Source: an uncultured Propionivibrio sp. (GTDB lineage: Bacteria > Pseudomonadota > Gammaproteobacteria > Burkholderiales > Rhodocyclaceae). From it: a DNA stretch of 34,353 bases. A program made the position numbers and the translations under genes. The stretch spans positions 1 to 34,353 of the forward strand of contig CALAIL010000013.1 of NCBI GenBank assembly GCA_937923255.1, written 5' to 3'. This document shows positions 7,889-15,619 of the stretch, one piece after another (the first letter of the stretch is position 1; each line of letters opens with the position of its first letter). A model generated the notes under the pieces. It ran no database searches and was not told the origin of the DNA. It saw only the letters and a list, made by a program, of their open reading frames with translations.

Positions 7889-8557
7889 ATGACGATACAT
7901 GAAGACACCTTGATTTTTTCCGGCCCGGCCGGCGCCATCGAAACGCGGGTTGACACCCCGCTTTACCCCCGCGGGCTGGCGCTCGTTTGCCATCCGCACC
8001 CCTTATTCGGCGGCGCCAACACCAACAAGGTCGTTCATACGCTGGCAAAAACGCTGACTGCGCTCGGCTACCTCACCCTGCGCCCGAACTTCCGCGGTGT
8101 CGGCGCCAGCGCGGGCACACATACACACGGTCAGGCCGAAACTGATGACATGCTGGCGCTGATCGCCCAGGCGCAAGCGCAATTTGGCGATGCCCTGCCC
8201 GGCGCAGCGCCGCACAGTCAAACACCGCTCGTCCTGGCCGGCTTTTCTTTCGGCGGCTATGTCATCACCCGCGTCGCGGCGGCGCTGGCGGAAACCGGGC
8301 AGACGGTTGAACGCATCGTCCTCGTTGCGCCGGCGACCGGCCACATTGCCGGCGACCGCGAATACACGGCCAGCCCTGTCGGCAGTCACAGCCTCATCAT
8401 CCATGGTGCGCTGGATGACACCGTGCCGCTGGCCAATGTGCTTGCCTGGGCGGAGCCGCAGAACCTGCCCGTGGTCGTCATTCCCGGCGCCGACCATTTT
8501 TTTCATGGCCGCCTACAAACGATCCGCGACATCGTCCGGCGCAACTGGCCGTGCTGA
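7889..8557 (+). CDS. Alpha/beta hydrolase of the COG2945 type
   Basis: This 222-residue cytosolic protein has the alpha/beta hydrolase fold. It opens with the oxyanion-region motif CHPHPLFGG (residues 34-42), typical of the COG2945 group of small uncharacterised hydrolases. The nucleophile elbow is GFSFGG with Ser120. The acid is probably Asp176 or Asp177 in HGALDDTVP, and the base His203 in GADHFFHG. The NFRGVGASAG segment is also family-typical. The physiological substrate is unknown. It is monocistronic or leads into cutA, with 121 bases between them. Confidence 0.85.
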   Translation: MTIHEDTLIFSGPAGAIETRVDTPLYPRGLALVCHPHPLFGGANTNKVVHTLAKTLTALGYLTLRPNFRGVGASAGTHTHGQAETDDMLALIAQAQAQFGDALPGAAPHSQTPLVLAGFSFGGYVITRVAAALAETGQTVERIVLVAPATGHIAGDREYTASPVGSHSLIIHGALDDTVPLANVLAWAEPQNLPVVVIPGADHFFHGRLQTIRDIVRRNWPC

Positions 8558-8678
8558 CCGTTTTCGGATGCTGTATGCGTTAATTTTTGTTACGGCGATC
8601 TACGGTTGAACAGTTTTGTTACAGCAACACGTCAACCGGCCGCCAGAGTTTGCGCTGACTTGCCTATAAAATTGCGCC

Positions 8679-9023
8679 ATGCAAACCACTGAACACACCC
8701 CACGCGCCCTGCTCGTACTCACCAACCTGCCCGACGAGGCCAGTGCTGAAGCATTGGCCACAGCGCTGGTCGAAGCGCGGCTGGCGGCCTGTGTCAACCG
8801 GCTCGCGCCGTGCCATTCGGTATACCGCTGGCAGGGAAACATCGAACGCGCCATGGAGATACCGCTGCTCATCAAGACCGACAGCGCGCGCTACCCGGCG
8901 CTGGAAGCGGCCATCCGCACCCGGCACCCTTACGAAACGCCGGAAATCATCGCCCTGCCGATCACGCATGGACTGCCGGATTACCTGGCCTGGCTGGCGG
9001 CCGAAACCTCATCACCCTCCTAA
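8679..9023 (+). CDS. cutA: CutA1 divalent-cation tolerance protein
   Basis: This 114-residue protein fits the CutA1 family of small, very stable trimeric ferredoxin-like proteins linked to copper tolerance. Family markers are LTNLPDEASAEALA near the N-terminus, LAACVNRLAPCHSVYRWQG in the middle and RHPYETPEIIALP near the C-terminus. The molecular function is still debated. It is immediately upstream of dsbD, the same order as in Escherichia coli. Confidence 0.93.
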   Translation: MQTTEHTPRALLVLTNLPDEASAEALATALVEARLAACVNRLAPCHSVYRWQGNIERAMEIPLLIKTDSARYPALEAAIRTRHPYETPEIIALPITHGLPDYLAWLAAETSSPS

Positions 9024-9053
9024 AAACCACCCCGTTAAACCACCGTTCCACCC

Positions 9054-11042
9054 ATGATTGACCGATTCATCCGCCGCATTTTTCGTTTTACTCCATCGCG
9101 ACTCACCGCATTGGCTCCGCTATTCACCTTTTTGTTCGTGTCTTTTCCTTTACCGGCGGCCGCAGAAGAGTTTTTGCCGCCGGAAGAGGCCTTCCGCGCC
9201 AGCGTCCGCGCGCTCGACAGCCAGACGGTCGAAGTCAATTTCGACATCGCGCCCGGCTATTACCTTTATCGCGACAAATTCCGCTTTTCTGCCGAACCCG
9301 CGCTGTTGCTGCCTGCCGGCGCACCCGCGCTGCCCAGAGGCAAACAGAAACATGACGAGAATTTTGGCGATGTCGAGGTGTATTACGAACAGCTCAGCCT
9401 CCGCCTGCCGATCAACCGCAACCGTTCCGGCACACTGCCCCTGACGCTTCTCATGACCTCGCAGGGCTGCGCAGAAGGCGGCATCTGCTACCCGCCACAG
9501 GCACACCGTCTGTCCGTCAGCCTGCCGGATTCCGACATGGCCGCGACGACCGCATCAAATCCCCCGCCGGCCATTGCACAGATCGCGCAAGCGACGAAGC
9601 TCCCGCCGGCCATGGATGTCGCCGCCGACCTTACGGATACGGTTCCGAACGCCGCTGTACACGCCGCAGACCGCGCCGCCGACCGCGCCGCCGCCGACAG
9701 TCCCCTGGCCAATGGCGCCGTGCAGGAAAACACGGGGGACGACGACACCTCCCGCGTCGGGCGTCTGTTCAGCGAAGCCAGTCTCTGGCTGATCATCGCC
9801 AGCTTTTTCGGCTTCGGCCTAGCCTTATCGCTGACGCCCTGCGTCTGGCCCATGTTCCCGATTCTTTCCTCGATGATCGTCCGCTCGGGCAGCCAGACGG
9901 CGCCTGTTTCGCAGCGCCGCGGTCTGGCGCTGGCAACTGCCTACATCTTCGGCATGGCGGCGGCCTACGCAGCCGCGGGCGTTGCCGCGGGTTTAACGGG
10001 AACGCTGCTGTCGACGGCTTTCCAGAATCCGTGGGCGATCGGTGCATTTGCACTGATTTTCGTGGCGCTTTCGCTGTCGATGTTCGGGTTTTACGAACTC
10101 CAGCTTCCCGCAGGCCTGCGCGACCGGCTGGCGGCGGGCAGCGCGCGCATCCGCGGCGGTTCCTTGTCCAGCCTGGCGCTCATGGGAGCGTTGTCGGCAT
10201 TGCTGGCCAGCCCCTGTGTCGGCCCGGCGCTGGCGGGCGCGTTGCTCTATATCGGCCAGACCGGCAATGCGCCGCTCGGCGGCGCGGCGCTGTTCGCCAT
10301 GGGGCTGGGGATGGGCGTGCCGCTGCTGCTCATCGGCGCCTCCGCCGGCGCGCTGTTGCCCAAGGCGGGACCGTGGATGGAAACGGTCAAAAAAATCTTT
10401 GGCTTCATTCTGCTCGGCACCGCCCACTGGCTGATTTCCCCCTTTCTCCCGCCCCGGCTGGCGACCGCCGGCTGGGGGCTTCTGCTCATTGCGCCCGCGT
10501 TGCTCTTCGGCATACACCGGCGTTTGCCGCAGACAGGCGCCCGCGGCGCGCAGCGCGCCGGCAAATTTATCGGCCTCATACTGTTGCTGGCGGGCACCCT
10601 GTTGCTGGTCAGCGCGCTCTCCGGCGGCAAGAGCGCCGCTGAACTGTTCGCCGTGCTCTCCGGCAAGCCTGCCTACGAGACGGCGGACCTGCCCTTTACG
10701 CCCGTGCACACCGTTGCCGAAGTCGAAGCGTACGCACGTAATTCCGGCAAACCCGTTCTGCTCGATTTTTACGCCGACTGGTGCACCGCCTGCAAGGAAA
10801 TGGAACGCAAGACCTTCGCTCAACCGCAGGTTCAGCAGGCGCTGGCGGGTTGGCTGCTGCTGCGCGCCGATGTCAGCGCCAATACCGCCGACGACAAGGC
10901 GCTGCTGAAACGCTTTAATCTCTACGGCCCGCCGGGCATCATCTTTTTCGACAAAAATGGGCGGGAAATCACCACGCCGCGCATCATCGGCTTCCAGAAA
11001 GCGGAAGAATTCATCACGACGCTCACTCCGCTGGCGCAATAA
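9054..11042 (+). CDS. dsbD: Thiol:disulfide interchange protein DsbD
   Basis: This is a three-domain 662-residue inner-membrane reductase that passes electrons from cytoplasmic thioredoxin to periplasmic partners such as DsbC and cytochrome c maturation proteins. A signal peptide ends near AAA|EEF (about residue 37). The periplasmic alpha domain has the Cys139/Cys145 pair (GCAEGGICYPP). The eight-helix beta domain has Cys263 (TPCVWP) and Cys388 (SPCVGP). The C-terminal thioredoxin-like gamma domain has WCTAC with Cys577/Cys580. It is longer than the usual 565-600 residues because of an Ala/Asp-rich linker at about 160-235. It follows cutA by 30 bases with no obvious Shine-Dalgarno, so coupling to cutA is plausible. 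Confidence 0.95.
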   Translation: MIDRFIRRIFRFTPSRLTALAPLFTFLFVSFPLPAAAEEFLPPEEAFRASVRALDSQTVEVNFDIAPGYYLYRDKFRFSAEPALLLPAGAPALPRGKQKHDENFGDVEVYYEQLSLRLPINRNRSGTLPLTLLMTSQGCAEGGICYPPQAHRLSVSLPDSDMAATTASNPPPAIAQIAQATKLPPAMDVAADLTDTVPNAAVHAADRAADRAAADSPLANGAVQENTGDDDTSRVGRLFSEASLWLIIASFFGFGLALSLTPCVWPMFPILSSMIVRSGSQTAPVSQRRGLALATAYIFGMAAAYAAAGVAAGLTGTLLSTAFQNPWAIGAFALIFVALSLSMFGFYELQLPAGLRDRLAAGSARIRGGSLSSLALMGALSALLASPCVGPALAGALLYIGQTGNAPLGGAALFAMGLGMGVPLLLIGASAGALLPKAGPWMETVKKIFGFILLGTAHWLISPFLPPRLATAGWGLLLIAPALLFGIHRRLPQTGARGAQRAGKFIGLILLLAGTLLLVSALSGGKSAAELFAVLSGKPAYETADLPFTPVHTVAEVEAYARNSGKPVLLDFYADWCTACKEMERKTFAQPQVQQALAGWLLLRADVSANTADDKALLKRFNLYGPPGIIFFDKNGREITTPRIIGFQKAEEFITTLTPLAQ

Positions 11043-11068
11043 TTCTGCAGCCTGCCGACAAGGCCAGG

Positions 11069-11249
11069 ACGCCCTGAGCCCCGCGTATTTAGGGCATCTT
11101 CCAAAGTAGATGCTCTGAAGCCCTTGTAAAAAGGGCATCTCCGGGCACCCTGCCCGCCAGCCCTTTATTTATAAGGGCTCCAGAGGCGCCTACCCGGAAA
11201 CGCCCTATCTACGCGGGGTTCAGGGCACCCATATTTGAGACGCCCAAAA
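11069..11249. repeat. Cluster of palindromic intergenic repeat units (cluster 3)
   Basis: About four units of the common family lie directly after dsbD (11070-11097, 11108-11145, 11158-11190, 11198-11230), followed by the Correia-like element. This block is very similar to 34183-34290 at the right end of the window. The last ~45 bases before the element also match those before copy 1 (ACGCGGGGTTCAGGGCACC then ATATTTGAGAC). Confidence 0.75.
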
Positions 11250-11362
11250 TATAGCGGCGCGACGTTGGCAAAAGACAAGGCGGTAAGCCGTAGACAGTAC
11301 AAGCAGTACGGTCAGGCAAAGCCAACACAGCAACGCCGTACCTTTGCAAAGGAAGCCGCGAT
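11250..11362 (+). mobile_element. Correia-like MITE, copy 2 (diverged ends)
   Basis: This element has the same orientation and near-equal length (about 113 bp) as copy 1. It starts TATAGCGGC at 11250. It retains GACAAGGCG (11274), GACAGTAC, CAGTACGG and GCAACGCCGTA (11330-11340). The right end has decayed to GCCGCGAT, and the inner arms (GTTGGCAAAAG; CCTTTGCAAAGG) are only partly complementary. It ends 11 bases from the stop of the convergent exporter gene. Confidence 0.75.
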
Positions 11363-11372
11363 CAGGGCGCCT

Positions 11373-11969
11373 TCAGCTCACGTGTTTCCCGGACAGGAAC
11401 CAGAGGGCGATCCCGCCCTTGGTGACGGCGATATAGGCCAGCACGGCATAAATTACCGCGGCGCCCCAGTGTGCCGTATTGACCGGCAGGCGCTTGAGCA
11501 GGCGATCGTCAGCCAGTGCAGCGGGCAGACAGGCCAGCAGCACGCCCAGCGTCGCGCCGGCCACGCTCATGACCGGCGCCTGACTGTTCAGCGCCAGCAC
11601 GCACGCCGCAATTTGTGCCTTCCCCCATAATCCGCTCAGAAAAAAATCGGTAAAGGCTGCGGAAAAAATATTTGCGGCACCCTGCTCTCCCGATTTTTCC
11701 TTGCAATGTTCAGCGTTCAGTGACCAGGCCGCCAGGCCGATCAGACCGATGCACAATGTCCAGGGCAAGGCGTCGGCACGCACGAGCAAGCGCAGCAGTT
11801 CCGAGAACGCGCCAGCGAGCGCATTATTGATCAGCGTAGCTGCGGCAAGCGCCAGGCACAGGACGGCGGGTCTGCGATATCTGGCGGCCAACAGGGCAGT
11901 CAGCCCTTGCGTCTTATCGCCGACTTCGGCCAAACCAACCGCCAGTAGTGAAACGAAAAAAGCTTCCAT
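11373..11969 (-). CDS. TMEM165/GDT1-family (UPF0016) cation exporter-like protein
   Basis: This 198-residue membrane protein has about six helices and fits the UPF0016/GDT1 family, whose bacterial members export Mn2+ and are related to Ca2+/Mn2+ exchangers. The first signature, EVGDKTQ, is intact at residues 15-21. The second is degenerate: SGLWGKAQ at 112-119 replaces the expected E-x-G-D-K-T/S-Q, losing both acidic residues. ATG 11969 was chosen because the protein then begins at the conserved first helix; the longer reading frame to 12071 would run through a terminator and into the 6S RNA. Function as an ion exporter is therefore uncertain. Confidence 0.82.
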   Translation of the reverse strand: MEAFFVSLLAVGLAEVGDKTQGLTALLAARYRRPAVLCLALAAATLINNALAGAFSELLRLLVRADALPWTLCIGLIGLAAWSLNAEHCKEKSGEQGAANIFSAAFTDFFLSGLWGKAQIAACVLALNSQAPVMSVAGATLGVLLACLPAALADDRLLKRLPVNTAHWGAAVIYAVLAYIAVTKGGIALWFLSGKHVS

Positions 11970-12019
11970 AACACAGGAAATACGAGGAAGACGAACAGCA
12001 ATCGAACAACAATTTCGAC

Positions 12020-12051
12020 AAAAAAAACAGCGCGGAGACAAGCTCCGCGCT
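12020..12051 (-). terminator. Rho-independent terminator of the 6S RNA transcript
   Basis: On the minus strand a 9-bp stem (AGCGCGGAG / CTCCGCGCT) with a five-base loop is followed by G and then eight T residues. It lies directly downstream of the 6S RNA 3' end and upstream of the exporter gene, separating the two. Confidence 0.88.
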
Positions 12052-12071
12052 ACACCGACCACCCTATACAT

Positions 12072-12250
12072 GGTTCCCCGCGAGTGCCGTTAGGCCGGCA
12101 TCCTGAACCGAGGTTCAGAGGAGGCTGCCTCCTTTCCGCATCAGGCTCACTCGGCAAGGGGCGGGCACAACAGCGGTTTCTAAAGTCAGCAGCCAATGCC
12201 TATCAGCATTGGTTCAAGGAATATATGACCTTGACGAACACCGCAGGGAA
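12072..12250 (-). ncRNA. ssrS: 6S RNA
   Basis: This RNA of about 179 nt lies just downstream of zapA, where 6S RNA is found in many proteobacteria. Its 5' end (CCCTGCGGTG at about 12248-12239) pairs with its 3' end (CACTCGCGGGG at about 12086-12076) to form the closing stem with one bulge. The 3' half carries CTGAACCTCGGTTCAGGATGC, here split as CTGAACC (12118-12112) and GGTTCAGG, the conserved element on the 3' side of the central bubble. The 5' half carries TCCTTGAACC. 6S RNA binds sigma70-RNA polymerase holoenzyme and dampens transcription in stationary phase. End positions are estimated. A separate terminator follows at 12051-12020. Confidence 0.85.
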
Positions 12251-12271
12251 CACCCTGAGGAGACAGGCAGA

Positions 12272-12610
12272 TTAGAACAGGTCTTCCTGCGGCGGCAGCA
12301 CCGTGTCAATCTGCGCCTCCATGGCTTGGATTCTACGCTTTGCCTGCGCAAAGTCCAGCATTGTTTGCGAAAAATCATCTGGCGTCGATGTTGCCGAGCG
12401 CTGCATCAACAGCTCGTGCGCAATATTGAGCGCGGCCATGACGGCGACGCGCTCCGGACTGTTACTGCGCGTTTGCTCGGTAATTTCATCCATTGTCGCG
12501 CTCACATGGGCGGCCGCAGCGCTCAAAGCATCGCGCTCTTCAGGTGGGCAAGCCACGCGGTATTCCTTGCCGAGCAGGACGATATCGAGATAATTGGCTT
12601 CGTTGGTCAT
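12272..12610 (-). CDS. zapA: Cell division protein ZapA
   Basis: This 112-residue protein has the ZapA layout: an N-terminal beta-rich head (YLDIVLLGKEYRVACPPEE) and a long C-terminal helix that forms the antiparallel coiled-coil tetramer. ZapA cross-links FtsZ filaments at the division ring. It follows the ZapB-like gene by nine bases and precedes the 6S RNA, the usual proteobacterial arrangement. It ends in a PPQEDLF tail. Confidence 0.93.
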   Translation of the reverse strand: MTNEANYLDIVLLGKEYRVACPPEERDALSAAAAHVSATMDEITEQTRSNSPERVAVMAALNIAHELLMQRSATSTPDDFSQTMLDFAQAKRRIQAMEAQIDTVLPPQEDLF

Positions 12611-12619
12611 GGTCGGAAA

Positions 12620-12835
12620 TCAGACAGATTCTTCATTATCGGAAAGATCGGGCAGCTGTGCGGCAAGCTGTTCGATCTGCATGCGCGCCGCATCCATGCG
12701 GCTGATCAGCGCCGCACGCATCGCCTCGGCTGCGGCGAGCCGTTGCTGCAATTCGGCATTTTTAGCGCGCAGGCTATGACACAAGTCCACGATCCGGGCT
12801 ACTTTGTCTTCAAGCGCATCAAGTTCATTCATCAT
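12620..12835 (-). CDS. ZapB-like coiled-coil protein (TIGR02449 type)
   Basis: This small 71-residue protein is almost entirely heptad-patterned helix (LDALEDKVARIVDLCHSLRA then KNAELQQRLAAAE) with an acidic tail. Genes of this kind regularly sit before zapA in betaproteobacteria and are annotated as TIGR02449 or ZapB-related. A role in Z-ring organisation is inferred from position and shape. ATG 12835 or 12832 is preferred over the TTG at 12841; no strong ribosome binding site is visible for any of them. The upstream region to 13025 is AT-rich and probably holds the promoter for zapB-like, zapA and perhaps the 6S RNA. Confidence 0.75.
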   Translation of the reverse strand: MMNELDALEDKVARIVDLCHSLRAKNAELQQRLAAAEAMRAALISRMDAARMQIEQLAAQLPDLSDNEESV

Positions 12836-13025
12836 TGGCAAAATTAAATTTAAAAATCCCGTAAATTCAATGTAATACGGATGCTGCGTAATCTAACACA
12901 TTCATACGCTCATTTTCTGAAAACATTCGGCATTTCTATCTACCCACCCGTATTCCCTTTTTTCGTTTCCCTTCTTCGCCGCAATGTTCCCCGCCATTTG
13001 CCGTATATCTTCGACGAAATCAATC

Positions 13026-13448
13026 TCACCGACGATAAGGCGTCAGTGGTCGACCTGCGCCCACCCAGCCGCCGATACCACCGCTGACATGATAGACCTT
13101 TTTGTAACCGGCCTGCTCGGACAGAAACTGTGCGGCCACACGTGTACGTTTACCGCTGCGGCAGATCAGAATCAGCGGCTGTTCCGGCCCGGCAATCGGG
13201 CGTGCTGCGGCCAGCCATTGCGCCGGATCCGCCCGACCATGCTCATCGAAGAAAGTCAGCAGCTGGCTACCGTCAATCACGCCGCTGCTTTTCCATTCGC
13301 TTTCGGTACGAATATCAATCAGCGGGATGCCTTTGGCCGTCAGACGCGCCAGCTCGGCGGCGTCGATTTCGACAACTTCAGCCTGCGCTGTCATGGCTGA
13401 CACGCCCAGCGCTACTGCCAGCGCCAACTGCCTGTATAAAGTGTTCAT
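13026..13448 (-). CDS. Exported single-domain rhodanese-like protein
   Basis: This protein has a cleavable signal peptide (processing expected after AQA, about residue 23) followed by one rhodanese domain. The active-site loop CRSGKRT, with the cysteine at about residue 96, is intact, so sulfurtransferase activity is plausible. The PLIDIRTESEW segment and the C-terminal GGIGGW are family-typical. ATG 13448 lies 12 bases after an AAGGA motif. A TTG two codons upstream has better spacing (seven bases) and could be the real start. The periplasmic sulfur acceptor is unknown. Confidence 0.85.
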   Translation of the reverse strand: MNTLYRQLALAVALGVSAMTAQAEVVEIDAAELARLTAKGIPLIDIRTESEWKSSGVIDGSQLLTFFDEHGRADPAQWLAAARPIAGPEQPLILICRSGKRTRVAAQFLSEQAGYKKVYHVSGGIGGWVGAGRPLTPYRR

Positions 13449-13524
13449 TTTCAATTTTCATCCTTTTCTTTCATTACGAAACCTTTAGTACGAAACGGTA
13501 CACGCTCTGTGCGCACCCAGGGCT

Positions 13525-14298
13525 TCATCCCTGAAGGCACGCTGCGTCGATCAGCCGGCGGGCAATGCTGACTGGATCGGGCAGCGGCGGCAGAGCATCC
13601 CGACGAAACCAGCCGGCGGCTTCGATTTCCGCCGGATCGGGCGAAATCGTGCCGCCCGCGTAATCGGCGAAAAATGCCAGCATCAGCGAATCCGGGAAAG
13701 GCCAGGGCTGACTGCTGAAGTACCGCAAATTGGTAATTTCAATATTGACCTCCTCGCGCACCTCGCGGACGGCGCAGGCTTCCAGCGTCTCGCCCGCTTC
13801 GACGAAACCGGCCAGCGCACTGAAAACGCCCGGTTTGAAATGCGGGCTGCGCGCCAGCAGCAATTCGTCGCCGCGCGATATCAGCACCATGATAGCCGGA
13901 GAAATACGTGGATACGCGAGCAGCCCGCAGGCCGGGCATTCCATCGCAAATTCGGTGGTTTTCATGCGCGTCGGCGTGGCACAACGACCGCAAAAATGAT
14001 GGTTGCGCCGCCAGTCCAGCAACTGCGTCGCACGACCGGCCAAGGCAAAAGCTTCCATACCGCCCAGACCATATAGCGCACGCACCGGCGTCAAACTACC
14101 GGGCGCATCAGATGGCAGCACGTCCAGATCGACGGCATAGCACGGTTTCCCCTGCCATTGACCAATACGCAGCACACCCGCCGGATGCCCCCAGTCCGCC
14201 GCCGCTGCCGTCGGAAAAATACCGGCAGCGCCCTTGCCACCGACCGCCAGCACCTCATTCTTGTGGCGAACGATCCAGTAACCGAACAGATCACTCAT
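13525..14298 (-). CDS. nudC: NADH pyrophosphatase NudC
   Basis: This 257-residue Nudix hydrolase cleaves NAD(H) to NMN(H) and AMP; members also remove NAD caps from RNA. The zinc ribbon ligands are Cys103, Cys106, Cys121 and Cys124. The Nudix box runs from Gly164 (GFVEAGETLEACAVREVREE) with the catalytic REVREE at 178-183. The diagnostic SQPWPFPDS motif is at 196-204. In the Nudix box the usual Gly near the end is replaced by Asn185 (VNI instead of xGI), a conservative oddity. The upstream sequence has no strong Shine-Dalgarno. Confidence 0.92.
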   Translation of the reverse strand: MSDLFGYWIVRHKNEVLAVGGKGAAGIFPTAAAADWGHPAGVLRIGQWQGKPCYAVDLDVLPSDAPGSLTPVRALYGLGGMEAFALAGRATQLLDWRRNHHFCGRCATPTRMKTTEFAMECPACGLLAYPRISPAIMVLISRGDELLLARSPHFKPGVFSALAGFVEAGETLEACAVREVREEVNIEITNLRYFSSQPWPFPDSLMLAFFADYAGGTISPDPAEIEAAGWFRRDALPPLPDPVSIARRLIDAACLQG

Positions 14299-14630
14299 GG
14301 AAATACATACACATACGCTGAAAACTCTCTGACTCAGGATAAGCGCTCAATGATTACGACAGAGAGTGCAATGACACAAAAGTTCCGTGGATTCTCGCAT
14401 AGCCGTAATCATCATGCCATCGTCGCCGTCATTCGGGGAAAATCCCCGTGCAAAACCCAGAGTCCTCCGGAACAGGCGACTGAGGCCACTCTCCAGGCGT
14501 CTCTGGCAGGCGGATCAGGGCAACATCAGGGGCCCCAATTGCGTGAGGCGTACAGTGATGCTTGACGGCCCAGCGACACCGCCATCTTCCATCGCTTATC
14601 ATTCCGCCAAACACTTAAGGAAACGTTGCC
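14299..14630. other. Divergent intergenic region upstream of nudC and aroD
   Basis: This 332-base region should hold the promoters of both flanking genes. A small hairpin GGGGAAAATCCCC lies at about 14437-14449, and there are other GC-rich inverted repeats around 14460-14540. I compared it by eye with TPP, cobalamin, glycine, SAM and fluoride riboswitch cores and found no match. The ribosome binding site of aroD (AAGGAAA, eight bases before ATG) lies at its right end. Confidence 0.4.
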
Positions 14631-15434
14631 ATGAAAGCCAGCATACCGATTTTGATCGGCGGACGCCCATTGGGCGGGGACGCCATGCCCGCCATCATCA
14701 CGCCGCTGGTCGGCAGGACGCGCGCCATGATTCTCGAAGAAGTCGCCGCAATCGCTCCCAAAAAACCCGATCTGCTCGAATGGCGGATCGACTTTTTTGA
14801 AGCGATCGGCGATCACCAGGCCGTCATCGACACGGCCCTGGCGATTCGCCAGGCTGCATCCATTCCCGTACTGCTGACTCGCCGCAGCGCCGCCGAAGGC
14901 GGCCAATCGCTGGCGATCGACGAGGCAGTCGTCACGGCCATGTACACCGCCGCCTGCCAGGCCAAATGCATTGAGCTGATCGACTATGAACTCTCCAACG
15001 CTCCCGCCGACATTGAAGCGCTGCGCAAGGTCTCGCGCGCCAACGGCATCGGCATGATCCTGTCGTCCCACAACTTTCAGATGACGCCCGATGCATCAAC
15101 GCTCGACGAGAAATTCGCCGCTGCCGTACGCCTGGGCGCCGACGTGGCCAAGGTAGCGGTCATGCCACACAATGACCGTGACGTGCTCGAACTATTGGCG
15201 GCTACCCGCCGCGCCCGCGAGAAGCACGATCTGCCGTTGATCAGCATCGCCATGGGCGGCCTCGGCGCACTTTCGCGTATTGCGGGCTGGATCTACGGCT
15301 CGTCAGCCACCTTTGCCATCGGTCAGGGCTGCTCGGCGCCGGGTCAAATCGCTATTGAAGATCTGCGCGCCGCACTGTCGATCATCCGGCACGCCGTTCT
15401 CGGCGAATCACCCGGCACGCCATTTGGATCGTGA
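14631..15434 (+). CDS. aroD: Type I 3-dehydroquinate dehydratase
   Basis: This 267-residue enzyme carries out the third shikimate-pathway step, dehydration of 3-dehydroquinate to 3-dehydroshikimate through a Schiff base. Key type I residues are visible: Glu50 and Arg52 in LLEWRID, His147 in SSHNFQ, Lys174 in AKVAV as the Schiff-base lysine, and the C-terminal GQGCSAPGQI substrate loop. Many betaproteobacteria use the unrelated type II enzyme (aroQ), so the type I form is worth noting. It has a good ribosome binding site and appears monocistronic. Confidence 0.93.
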   Translation: MKASIPILIGGRPLGGDAMPAIITPLVGRTRAMILEEVAAIAPKKPDLLEWRIDFFEAIGDHQAVIDTALAIRQAASIPVLLTRRSAAEGGQSLAIDEAVVTAMYTAACQAKCIELIDYELSNAPADIEALRKVSRANGIGMILSSHNFQMTPDASTLDEKFAAAVRLGADVAKVAVMPHNDRDVLELLAATRRAREKHDLPLISIAMGGLGALSRIAGWIYGSSATFAIGQGCSAPGQIAIEDLRAALSIIRHAVLGESPGTPFGS

Positions 15435-15435
15435 A

Positions 15436-15451
15436 CAGGCGCGCGCGCCTG
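15436..15451. repeat. Perfect 16-bp palindrome after aroD
   Basis: CAGGCGCGCGCGCCTG starts two bases after the aroD stop. It is a perfect self-complementary sequence without a following T-tract, so it could stall transcription but is not a canonical terminator. Confidence 0.5.
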
Positions 15452-15619
15452 CCCGCGTAAATTCCGGCCACCGATCGTGATCGCACGCGGCCGGATGCCT
15501 CCAGTCGCCGAAAACCATACCCGCGTACCGACACAGACAACCCCGAAAACGGGCGGAATAGACAATCTGCCGCAAGGCACAACTTCACGTCCGGCAACGA
15601 TACGGCTCACCGCCGCCCG

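Noticed and set aside
8640..8678. Promoter with TATAAA box before cutA
   Set aside because: A TATAAA lies at about 8666, but no acceptable -35 box is at the right distance and the implied leader would be nearly absent.
9993..11138. 381-codon minus-strand open frame opposite dsbD
   Set aside because: Arg/Gln/Gly-rich shadow of a GC-rich gene; it also extends into the repeat cluster.
14299..14630. Riboswitch upstream of aroD
   Set aside because: GC-rich hairpins are present, but none of the conserved cores I know (TPP, cobalamin, glycine, SAM, fluoride) could be matched.
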